From an uncultured Collinsella sp. (GTDB lineage Bacteria > Actinomycetota > Coriobacteriia > Coriobacteriales > Coriobacteriaceae): a stretch of 40,877 nucleotides of DNA. The stretch spans positions 1 through 40,877 of the forward strand of contig CATYLC010000020.1 of the NCBI GenBank assembly GCA_958408685.1. The letters run 5' to 3'. The notes under the pieces were generated by a model. That model ran no database searches. It was not told the origin of the DNA and saw only the letters and a program-made list of their open reading frames with translations. Position 1 is the first letter of the stretch, and every line of letters starts with the position of its first letter. Shown piece by piece: positions 24,039 through 31,774 of this stretch. The translations under genes were made by a program, and so were the position numbers.

Positions 24039-27000
24039 ATGGCGAACACCCAGAACTATATTAACCACCTGCTGCAGAACACCGGCATTACGCCGGCGTG
24101 CAGTGAAGAAGAGCGCCTGGCTGCCGAGGATATCGCTCAGATTTTCCGCAACCACGGCTTTGACCCCGAGGTGCAGGAATTTAATGCTCCCGCGCCCAGC
24201 AGGTTGGCGTTTGCCGTTACCGGTATTCTGGCGTTTGCCGGCGCCCTGCTGATGGGCATCGGCGGCGGTATCGGCTTGGTCGGCACCTTGCTGGCCATTG
24301 TCGGCGCCGTGCTCTATGTGCTCGAGCGCACGGGGCATCCCGTGGTTTCGCGCCTGGGAAAGACCGGTGTGAGCCAAAATGTCATCGCCTATCACAAGGC
24401 CTCGGGCCCGCTTGCGTCTCCGCGCAACCGCCCGGTCGTCGTGGTGGCGCACTATGATTCCCCCCGTGCCGAGCTCCTTGCTCGCGAGCCCTACGCTCCG
24501 TATCGCGCGCTCATCGCCAAGCTCCTGCCTGTCGCCACGATCGTGCCCGCGGCTGTTGCCATCCTGCGTATCCTGCCGCTTCCCGGCGTGCTCAAGGTGC
24601 TGCTGTGGGTTGTCGCGATTCTGGCCTCCCTTGTGGCACTGGCCAACGCCGCCAATATCATCTCCAACCGTTTTGTGCTTCCCTACACGTCTGGCGCGGT
24701 GTGCAACAAGTCCTCTGTTGCCGCCATGCTCGGTGTCATGGACAACGTTGCCCCCTATCAGGGCGAAAACGAGTTCCCCGACGACATTCCATTCGATACC
24801 TATTTTGGCGAGCAGAAGCGTCGCGCCGAGGAAATGGCGCGCGCGGCGGCCGAGTATGCCGCGGCCCAGCAGCAAAACGACTACGGCAACACCATTGAAT
24901 ATGAGGAACCTTCCTACGATGAGGACGAGTTTGGCCAGCCGGTGGCGCCTGTCGACGCACTCGAGCAGGACGAGGCTTTTGATGGACAGATCGATGGTTT
25001 TGAGGGTGCCTCTGCCGACGAGACGCTGATCGGCGTTATCGCCCCCGAGGCTCAAGACCAGACTGCCCAGGCCGAAGTGTCCACCGAGGAACAGTCTGCC
25101 GCCGAGCCGGCGGAGGAGCCTGCGGCGGTCGAAGCCGCCGAGCCCGAGCCCAAGCTCTATCGCAATGCCGCCGGCAATATCCGCTTTGGTTCGGATGCCA
25201 TCCGCGCGCTCGGCATGCTTCCCGAGTCCTGCACGCTCGATTACGAAGAGGGCGAGGAGCCGACGTTTGAGCCGGAGCCTGCCCCCGTCGTGGCTGCGCC
25301 TGCGCCCGTTGTCGCTGCGGATGATGAGTCTGCCGCGGTTACCGCTGCCGTTGCCGATCCCGAGGCGGTGTCCGCGTTCGATCCCGCGGCAGGACTGGAC
25401 ATTTTGGCTCCCGCCGCACCGGCGCAAGACGTTGCGGACGAGTCTGACGACGATTACGTTGAACAACCGAGGCGCGTGTCTTACGAGAGCGATACTGATT
25501 TCTCGGCCGAGATTCCCGCGGCAACGCCGCATGCCGACATTGCATCCGCGTTCTCGTCGATTGGCGCCAGCGCTTCCAACTTCTTTAAGGGTGCGTTTGC
25601 AAAGGGCAAGAAGTTTGTCGACGATTTCGAGGAGAAGCGCGCTGCCGCACGCGAGGCTGCCGAGCAGGAGGCTATCGCTCAGCAGCAGGCAGCCGAGGCG
25701 GCACGTGAGCTCGCGGCGCAAGAGTTCGAGCAGAACGAGGCTATGCAGTCCGCGCCCGTCGAAGCCGCCGAAGCTACAACGTCCTTTGAGTCCCAGCAAC
25801 CGGCGTCCGCGGATGTTGTTGAAGCGACGACGTCTTTCGAGGCTCAGCAGCACGTCGATAGCACCATGTCGTTTGATGCCGCGCAGTTCGATTCCACGAT
25901 AACGTTTGAAAAACAGGGCACCGCGATTGCCGAGCCCCTTCCTGTTTCCGATGAGCAGGGCGACGCGGCAGACGATGACGAGCCTGTTGATGCTGCCGAA
26001 ATCCAAGATGCCGCCGAGGACGAGCCCGTCGAGGCCAACTCTGACGAAGAGCAATACGCGGCAGCCGAGCAAGATGATTCGACCGAGGTCGAGCAGGAGG
26101 AAGTGCCTGCGGTTTCCGAGACTCCCGAGACGGATGAGTCGAGGCCTTATTCCACGCAGATTTTCACCATGCCGACCCCGAGTGGTTCCGGTGCCACGGT
26201 TGCCAATGTCGCTCCCACCCAGGACGAAACGGTCGATTCCCTTATGGCCCAGATTTCCTCCCAGGCATCGCCGCGCCCGCAGATGAATGTTCCCGATCCG
26301 GCGTCGGCACCGTCGCCTGCACCTTCCTCGTCTCCGCTGGCTTCGGTCCCCGATCCGTCGCTGCCGTCTATGAAGCAGGCAAACGTTGCGTCTCGCACGT
26401 CGCTGTTCGACCTTCCCGACCCCTCCGCACAGGTCAACGATCCCTTTGCTACTGCCCAGGGCCCCGAACCCACATCGGCACCCGTTGCGCCTCCTATGCC
26501 CGTTGCGTCGGGCGCACAGCCGATCGAGACCATTTCGGCTCCCGCCCCGGCGGCACCCAAGTCTCGTAAGCGCGGCCTGGGTGGTCTGTTCGGCCGTAAA
26601 AAGAAAAACGAGCAGGACAGCATGAGTGACTGGCTGGGCGTCGAAGACGATTACGATGCCAAGAAGTCCGGTCGCGGTATCGGTTCGTGGGATAACTTCG
26701 AGGACGATAACGATGGCTGGAAGGGTGGCGCTACGTCTTCCGATGGCGCTTCTTCCGAAGATATGCTCTCGGCTGTCGCCTCTATGGGCGATGATGAGCT
26801 GCTCGGTCACGATATCTGGTTTGTGGCAACGGGCGCCTCGGATTGTGATGGCGCTGGCATGAAGGCCTTCTTGGCTTCGCATCGCGATAAGCTCCGCGGC
26901 GTATTCTTTATCAATCTTGAATCCGTCGGCGCCGGTAGGCTTTCGGTGGTGACGGTCGAGGGCGAACAACAACTGCTCAAGGGCGATCGCCGCATCATGA

Positions 27001-27239
27001 ACCTGGTCAGCAAGGTCTGCAAGTCGTTCCATGTCGATTGTGGCGCGCTCGAGATGCCCTATGCCAAGACCGATGCCTATGCTGCGCTCGAGGCGAGCCG
27101 CCGAGCCCTTACCATCGCCGGCGTGGACGGCACGCGTCTGGCTTGCGCTCGTACCGAGGACGACCTGCCCCACAATGTCAACCCGACGAACATTGCTACG
27201 GTATCCGAGGTCGTGACCGAGGTTATCCGCCGTTCGTAG
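24039..27239 (+). CDS. M28-peptidase-like membrane protein with a very long acidic insertion
   Basis: A 1066-residue protein starting at ATG 24039, five bases after GTGGAG. An in-frame start further upstream would add about 50 unlikely residues. The two ends together resemble a zinc aminopeptidase of family M28. AHYDS has H138 and D140; SGAVCNKSSVAAML (219-232) sits where GANDNASG is expected; WFVATGASDCDG (927-938) stands for the GAEE motif; FINLESVG and H1045 follow. Two hydrophobic blocks (about 55-98 and 157-207) interrupt the first half. Residues about 255-915 are an acidic Ala/Glu/Pro-rich tract with repeated TTSFE/QQ motifs and no visible fold. By eye the bridging Asp is Cys222 and the catalytic Glu is Ser934, so it may be inactive or altered. 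A tiny membrane protein follows. Confidence 0.7.
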   Translation: MANTQNYINHLLQNTGITPACSEEERLAAEDIAQIFRNHGFDPEVQEFNAPAPSRLAFAVTGILAFAGALLMGIGGGIGLVGTLLAIVGAVLYVLERTGHPVVSRLGKTGVSQNVIAYHKASGPLASPRNRPVVVVAHYDSPRAELLAREPYAPYRALIAKLLPVATIVPAAVAILRILPLPGVLKVLLWVVAILASLVALANAANIISNRFVLPYTSGAVCNKSSVAAMLGVMDNVAPYQGENEFPDDIPFDTYFGEQKRRAEEMARAAAEYAAAQQQNDYGNTIEYEEPSYDEDEFGQPVAPVDALEQDEAFDGQIDGFEGASADETLIGVIAPEAQDQTAQAEVSTEEQSAAEPAEEPAAVEAAEPEPKLYRNAAGNIRFGSDAIRALGMLPESCTLDYEEGEEPTFEPEPAPVVAAPAPVVAADDESAAVTAAVADPEAVSAFDPAAGLDILAPAAPAQDVADESDDDYVEQPRRVSYESDTDFSAEIPAATPHADIASAFSSIGASASNFFKGAFAKGKKFVDDFEEKRAAAREAAEQEAIAQQQAAEAARELAAQEFEQNEAMQSAPVEAAEATTSFESQQPASADVVEATTSFEAQQHVDSTMSFDAAQFDSTITFEKQGTAIAEPLPVSDEQGDAADDDEPVDAAEIQDAAEDEPVEANSDEEQYAAAEQDDSTEVEQEEVPAVSETPETDESRPYSTQIFTMPTPSGSGATVANVAPTQDETVDSLMAQISSQASPRPQMNVPDPASAPSPAPSSSPLASVPDPSLPSMKQANVASRTSLFDLPDPSAQVNDPFATAQGPEPTSAPVAPPMPVASGAQPIETISAPAPAAPKSRKRGLGGLFGRKKKNEQDSMSDWLGVEDDYDAKKSGRGIGSWDNFEDDNDGWKGGATSSDGASSEDMLSAVASMGDDELLGHDIWFVATGASDCDGAGMKAFLASHRDKLRGVFFINLESVGAGRLSVVTVEGEQQLLKGDRRIMNLVSKVCKSFHVDCGALEMPYAKTDAYAALEASRRALTIAGVDGTRLACARTEDDLPHNVNPTNIATVSEVVTEVIRRS

Positions 27240-27260
27240 ACGGAGCTCTAAGGAGTCAAC

Positions 27261-27479
27261 GTGTTTTCGTATATTAAGCGTCATTGGCCTGTCTACGTGA
27301 TTTTGACCTTGATTGCCATTGCGTTAGGATTTGGGGCTGCCTACATCGTGGGTGCAAAGGGCTCGACCCCCGCCTCCGCAATCAGCGAAGAGGTGGAGCA
27401 AGAACAGAGTACGGGTGCCGATGGGATTCCTGAGTCCGAGCAGGCAATCGTTGATGGTGGATCTTCGTCTGCAGAGTAG
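27261..27479 (+). CDS. Tiny single-pass membrane protein
   Basis: A 72-residue protein from GTG 27261, preceded by AAGGAG. One hydrophobic segment (about residues 9-31) is followed by an acidic, Ser/Glu-rich tail. It lies 21 bp after the M28-like gene on the same strand, and both end at one terminator, so it may work with that protein. I do not recognise the family. Confidence 0.7.
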   Translation: MFSYIKRHWPVYVILTLIAIALGFGAAYIVGAKGSTPASAISEEVEQEQSTGADGIPESEQAIVDGGSSSAE

Positions 27480-27500
27480 ATGCGGCGATTTAAATGATTG

Positions 27501-27536
27501 AAAGCGGGCGAGCCAGGGGACTGGCTCGCCCGCTTT
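27501..27536 (+). terminator. Terminator between the tiny membrane protein and the adhesin gene
   Basis: A perfect 16-bp stem (27501-27516 with 27521-27536, loop GGGA) whose right arm runs into five T residues. It ends 10 bases before the convergent adhesin stop and may work in both directions, though the minus-strand T run is short. Confidence 0.88.
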
Positions 27537-27545
27537 TTCATCGCG

Positions 27546-30500
27546 CTAGCGCTTCTTTGGGATCGACCTAAGGCGAGCGAACCATAGGGCTGCGGCACCC
27601 GAGGTCAGGAGCGCGGTGATGCAAGCGGCGATGGGAACTGATCCTGTTGCCGGTAGGTCCTGCGGTAGGGTACAGCGTTGAATGACGCTGTCCTCGTCAT
27701 GTGACTCAAGTTTATCGCCGCCACCGTTGCGGCAAAGATCGACGCGCGCGCTGTTGGTGAGTGCGGTTTGGGGCGTATAAGCCGACGTTGCCTGCATGTG
27801 TACGACTGCGCCCCGAGCGTCTGTGCCAAGGATTGCTTTGGCATCGTCAAGGTCGTCGTGCTCATCTTTGAGATCATCGCGGGTCCAAGAATCCGCATCG
27901 CTTCGAGTCGTAAAGTCGGCGGCTACCGCACCGTATTCAATTCGAATGCCTGTTACGACGGTATTGGATGCAAGGTCGAGCTCTTCCGCCTCGAGTGTGG
28001 TGGATTCCGTGGTCGAGACATCCGCCTTCCAGAGGCGCCAGCCGTCGTAATCGACGAGGCGGCAGTCCTCACCAAGGCTCTCTTTTACTTCGTCGGACTC
28101 AAGCCAAGGATTTTCGTGTCCATCGTCAAGTGTCGCGTTCGCCGGCTCATCGACGTCTGTCGAGTCCAACGGCGTCGTGCGATACCACACGTTGCACAGA
28201 CCGTTGAGGTCGCCGATGGCGACGGGGGTTTCGATTGAGATGAATCTCGCCGTGCCGTCTTTGGCGCACTCAAGATCATCGGTAATCGTAAACTCATCAA
28301 CCCAAGTAGCGGAATCGTTTCGAGCGTCGATGGTATAGGAGAAAAGTCCATCCGTATTAGTTTGCGTCGCGGCGCGATTTTTACCATCGCCGTTAGCCAA
28401 CAGGCCCTTTTCGATAGGTTGGACAAGTTCCTGACGCTTGTCGACCTGTCCCTTGATCTCGATGGGCGCATCCTTCATCGCGACGGTTTGGACTTCTCCC
28501 GTATCCTTTATTTCAAACGTTATCTCCTCAGCAAGGTCATAGGTCCGCGGAGACATCATTTCGCGCAACGAGTAGGTGCCGGGTGCAAGATGTTCGACGC
28601 GATGCGGCTTGTCGGATGAGGTCCAGGAGTCTATTTCGGTTTTATCGGGACCATATAAGGTGAGCTGTGCGCCTTCCACTTCTTGCTCACCGCTTGCATC
28701 GACCTTGGAGATATCAACCTTGGTGTAATCGTCGGATACGTTAAGCCGTGCTTCTACAACGGGTGTTTTCTGGTCGGCATAAGTAAGGTCGACAATATGG
28801 GTTGTCCGATCGAGCAAGAAGCCTGCCGGCGCTTGAGTCTCGACAACCTCGTAGCGTGCGGTGCCAAGTCCCAGCGGGAGGTTGTCCGCGCGTGCTTCTC
28901 CAGTTTCATCCGTCGTGACGGTAGCGACAGTCTCACCGTCGAGCGCGGCAATGCTACCGTCGGGGCGCACGATATCACTCGAGGCACGGATCTCAAAGAC
29001 GGCGCCCGCGAGGCTGCTGCCGTCTATGGCATCGGTTTTAACGATCCTGATGTTTCCGGTCGCGGCGTGGTCATAATACGAGGCGATTGCAACGGGCGTT
29101 AGGTTCATGTCGGCGGGTATGTTTACCTCGATCTCCTCGCCGACAAGATAGGGCTCTTTGGCCGAGGTTTCGCGTACATAATAGGTGCCCGGCACGAGCG
29201 ATTCGGGCAGTGTGACGGTCCCGGTCGCGTCAGTCGTAAAGGTGTCCATTACGTTATGTGTTGGATACCAGCAAGTTTGTGAGACAGATTCGTGATTGCT
29301 GTCGAGTAGTTGGAAGGTGAATCCGGCTAGTGGAACAGAAGCGCCTGTTTGGGCATCGCGTTTTACAATCTGGAGATGCGTCGACAGAGCGTGGTTGTCC
29401 ACGATATATTGAAGCTCGGCGCCGTTGGAAATCTGATTGGCCCCGACGGTCCATTCCCCTGCACGTTTAAAACCCTCGGGGACGGTTTCCGGAACCTCGC
29501 GAACCGTGTAGCCGGCACGGTCGTATGGGACGGCTCCGTGGACACCGGCGGGTCGCTTGCCTGCGCCGAACCATGCTTCGGGCTGATCTTTGGTGGAGGC
29601 AAAGCCATAGACGTTTGTGGTCAGTGTGCCAACAACCTGCTGAGAGCTGTTGCTGACAACCTCAAAGACAACACCTTCCGCCGGCTGCTCCAGGCCGGAT
29701 TGGTCGCTATTGCCGTAATCCTTGAATTTGGAAATCTCAAGGTTAAACGCAATGGGGATATCGGAAACGCGAGATTCGATCTCGACCACGCCTGAATCGC
29801 CGAGCTGGTCGGCTCCAACGGTATAGGTCCAGCTGTCGTTGGATGGCAGGTAGCCCTCGGGGGCTTTTGATTCGTAGATGGTAAAGGTTCCTAAGGGGAC
29901 ATCGGCGAGGGTGGCCCGACCGCTTTCGTCGGTCGTGAGGATTTGTGCCCATCCAGGGGTTGATTGCGACACACACGTGAACTCTGCTCCTGCGAGTGAA
30001 GATCCCACCTGGGGGCCGGCATTCGTCGCGGCATCGAGTTTTACGATACGCAGATTGATGGTGCCGGGCTGTTCATCAATGGCGACCCGCCCGCCGTCAT
30101 TCCCCGTGGTAAAGGCAATACGATCGTGGCGGGGGACATAGCCGGCCGGCGCCTTCGTTTCAACTAGGTAGTATGCCGTGTTGGGCAGAAGTGTTGCTTG
30201 CGCTCGACCGTTGCTGTCCATCTTGATGGTGCCGACACGCGCGCCGCTGGCGCTCTCAAAAATATCGAATGTTGCCCCGGTAAACTGATAGGTATTGTTT
30301 CCGCTGGTAATAACGGTGTTAGCAGACTGCTTTTGGAAGGAAACAGAGACCGCCGGCAGTACATAGAGCATGTCTTGACGTTTGCTGCCGCCCGATACGG
30401 CCCCTAGATAGCGTCGCGCGCGGTGCGGAGCGGCTTCGATGCTTCCTGATTTTGCGCTGTCGTGGAGCCACCGCGCAGCCGCAACGACTTCATTGTCGGC

Positions 30501-30977
30501 GGTAAAGTGTCCGCTCTTGGTTTTACCCTGAGCGGTCGTGTAGGAGTAGGTGCCGTCGACATGGGTAGTGCCGTTGAGCATCCATACGGCAAGCTGGGTG
30601 GCGGCGCGGGCGCGATCGGGTGAAAGATGGTAACCGCCAAACGACGTGGTGGTGGGATATCCGTGACAAACGATTGCCGCGAACTCGTCGTCGAGCCACA
30701 CCCAGCCTTGATCAAAGTTGAGCCATGGGCCGCCCGGTTTGGTGGGGCCGGGGCGCTCCTGGTTCATGCAGTAGGCAATCGAGGTGTCTTGAGCTTCATA
30801 CTTGCCGATGAAGAAGGGCCCACAATCATCGCTAATAGTGCGGAAGCCGAGCTGGTCGTAGCCATCGACGGCAAATGCGGCTCCCGGTGCCAGGCAGCCG
30901 AAAAGCAGGAAGAGGAGCAGGAGCAGCGGACCTGTTGCGATTGCGCTGTGGACAGAGTGCGTGGGTGCGTTGGACAT
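27546..30977 (-). CDS. LPxTG surface adhesin with thioester and SpaA/Cna-B domains
   Basis: A 1143-residue cell-wall protein from ATG 30977 behind AAGGAG. A signal peptide (about 1-36, ending AAFA) precedes a thioester domain with the key pair C70 (AYCMNQE) and Q128 (ATQLAVW), which may form a Cys-Gln bond that reacts with host amines. At least six Cna-B/SpaA prealbumin-like domains follow, recognisable by repeated ETKAPAGY, ESKAPEGYLPS, RETSAKEPY and ETQAPAGFLL. These normally carry Lys-Asn isopeptide bonds. A longer, less repetitive region leads to the sortase signal LPATG (1108-1112), a hydrophobic stretch and a basic tail. No sortase gene lies in the window. The protein is probably anchored to peptidoglycan, as a pilus-like or adhesin molecule. 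Confidence 0.9.
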   Translation of the reverse strand: MSNAPTHSVHSAIATGPLLLLLFLLFGCLAPGAAFAVDGYDQLGFRTISDDCGPFFIGKYEAQDTSIAYCMNQERPGPTKPGGPWLNFDQGWVWLDDEFAAIVCHGYPTTTSFGGYHLSPDRARAATQLAVWMLNGTTHVDGTYSYTTAQGKTKSGHFTADNEVVAAARWLHDSAKSGSIEAAPHRARRYLGAVSGGSKRQDMLYVLPAVSVSFQKQSANTVITSGNNTYQFTGATFDIFESASGARVGTIKMDSNGRAQATLLPNTAYYLVETKAPAGYVPRHDRIAFTTGNDGGRVAIDEQPGTINLRIVKLDAATNAGPQVGSSLAGAEFTCVSQSTPGWAQILTTDESGRATLADVPLGTFTIYESKAPEGYLPSNDSWTYTVGADQLGDSGVVEIESRVSDIPIAFNLEISKFKDYGNSDQSGLEQPAEGVVFEVVSNSSQQVVGTLTTNVYGFASTKDQPEAWFGAGKRPAGVHGAVPYDRAGYTVREVPETVPEGFKRAGEWTVGANQISNGAELQYIVDNHALSTHLQIVKRDAQTGASVPLAGFTFQLLDSNHESVSQTCWYPTHNVMDTFTTDATGTVTLPESLVPGTYYVRETSAKEPYLVGEEIEVNIPADMNLTPVAIASYYDHAATGNIRIVKTDAIDGSSLAGAVFEIRASSDIVRPDGSIAALDGETVATVTTDETGEARADNLPLGLGTARYEVVETQAPAGFLLDRTTHIVDLTYADQKTPVVEARLNVSDDYTKVDISKVDASGEQEVEGAQLTLYGPDKTEIDSWTSSDKPHRVEHLAPGTYSLREMMSPRTYDLAEEITFEIKDTGEVQTVAMKDAPIEIKGQVDKRQELVQPIEKGLLANGDGKNRAATQTNTDGLFSYTIDARNDSATWVDEFTITDDLECAKDGTARFISIETPVAIGDLNGLCNVWYRTTPLDSTDVDEPANATLDDGHENPWLESDEVKESLGEDCRLVDYDGWRLWKADVSTTESTTLEAEELDLASNTVVTGIRIEYGAVAADFTTRSDADSWTRDDLKDEHDDLDDAKAILGTDARGAVVHMQATSAYTPQTALTNSARVDLCRNGGGDKLESHDEDSVIQRCTLPQDLPATGSVPIAACITALLTSGAAALWFARLRSIPKKR

Positions 30978-31231
30978 GGCTGCTCCTTATCCCTCGTGCG
31001 CCGCACGGGGAGGCTGCGACGCGTAGGATGAGGCTACCCCCGAGGTTCATGCGGGTAAGTACCGGAGCCTGACCAAAAGCTTGCCCAATTCCTGACAAAT
31101 TGAGCTCAAATACAACAATCAAGCAAAAGCGCAGGTAGAAGATAAGGAGAACAGGAGGTCAAAGGTCCTCATCTCCACAATTGACGCGATTTTCAAACGA
31201 ATCTCCATAGCTAAAACAAGCATCGCCACCC

Positions 31232-31261
31232 TTGTATCGAACAAGACAACCGCGTTATACT
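31232..31261 (+). promoter_or_regulatory. tRNA-Gly promoter
   Basis: TTGTAT (31232-31237) and TATACT (31256-31261) are 18 bp apart and end 13 bases before the mature tRNA. Confidence 0.65.
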
Positions 31262-31274
31262 ATCCCCCACATAT

Positions 31275-31349
31275 GCGGGCATCGCCAAGTGGTAAGGCAT
31301 CAGCTTCCCAAGCTGACACTCGCGGGTTCGAGTCCCGTTGCCCGCTCCA
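31275..31349 (+). tRNA. tRNA-Gly(CCC)
   Basis: Acceptor arms GCGGGCA and TGCCCGC pair fully. The anticodon loop TTCCCAA gives anticodon CCC, reading GGG. The T arm is CGGGTTCGAGTCCCG (31323-31337), and the CCA end is encoded at 31347-31349. A terminator and a set of partial copies of this tRNA follow. Confidence 0.95.
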
Positions 31350-31360
31350 GTAAAAAGCAC

Positions 31361-31393
31361 AAGCACGGCACCATTACGGTGCCGTGCTTTTTT
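31361..31393 (+). terminator. Terminator of tRNA-Gly
   Basis: A perfect 12-bp stem (31361-31372 with 31378-31389, loop ATTAC) followed by four further T residues, 11 bases past the tRNA. Confidence 0.9.
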
Positions 31394-31400
31394 CAATAAA

Positions 31401-31672
31401 GCGCCGGGACTCGAACCCGACAGGGTGCGAGCGTAAAGCAAACGCGAAGCGTTTGTAGCGAGCAGGCGAAGGCGCCGACAGGCGCCTGAAGCCGGTGCGG
31501 ATTTGCGAAGCAAATACGCGGATGTCCCGTTGCCCGCTCCATCGAGTGCGGGAGACATGGGGACGGCCAATTCAACAAAGTCTTCCCCCGCGGCTTCGTG
31601 AGGCTGAGGGGCTCGCCTGAAGCCGGTGCGGATTTGCGAAGCAAATGCGCAGATGTCCCGTTGCTCGCTCCA
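31401..31672 (+). repeat. tRNA-Gly-linked multi-hairpin element with duplicated tRNA 3' ends
   Basis: This fills most of the gap between tRNA-Gly and purB. It opens with an exact inverted copy of the tRNA T arm (31405-31419). A chain of short palindromes follows: CAAACGC-GAA-GCGTTTG (31439-31455), GGCGCC-GACA-GGCGCC, and ATTTGC-GAA-GCAAAT (31501-31515). It then carries a direct copy of the last 18 bases of the tRNA (31524-31541). A 59-bp block (31483-31541) recurs at 31614-31672 with three differences, so the tRNA end is copied twice. No open reading frame or integrase is present. Confidence 0.75.
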
Positions 31673-31774
31673 ATTCCAAAATGTTAGGTTAATGCCTGCT
31701 GCCCATACTTGCACCTGCGCACGGTACAATGGATGGGTTACGACCAACGTGCCAATAACCAAAAAGGAGCCGCT

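Noticed and set aside
23988..27284. A very long open frame on the minus strand across the M28-like gene
   Set aside because: It mirrors the plus-strand gene, is full of Arg/Gly and has no motif. The plus-strand frame has a ribosome site, membrane segments and M28-like motifs. It is a codon-bias shadow in GC-rich DNA.
30978..31230. A riboswitch in the leader of the adhesin gene
   Set aside because: The region is long enough, but I could not match any known aptamer core, and no terminator or switch pairing was clear.
31524..31672. Extra tRNA-Gly genes
   Set aside because: Only the last 18 bases of the tRNA are copied; there are no D or anticodon arms.
31401..31672. A CRISPR array
   Set aside because: Repeats are too few, contain tRNA-derived DNA and short palindromes, and there are no regular unique spacers or cas genes.
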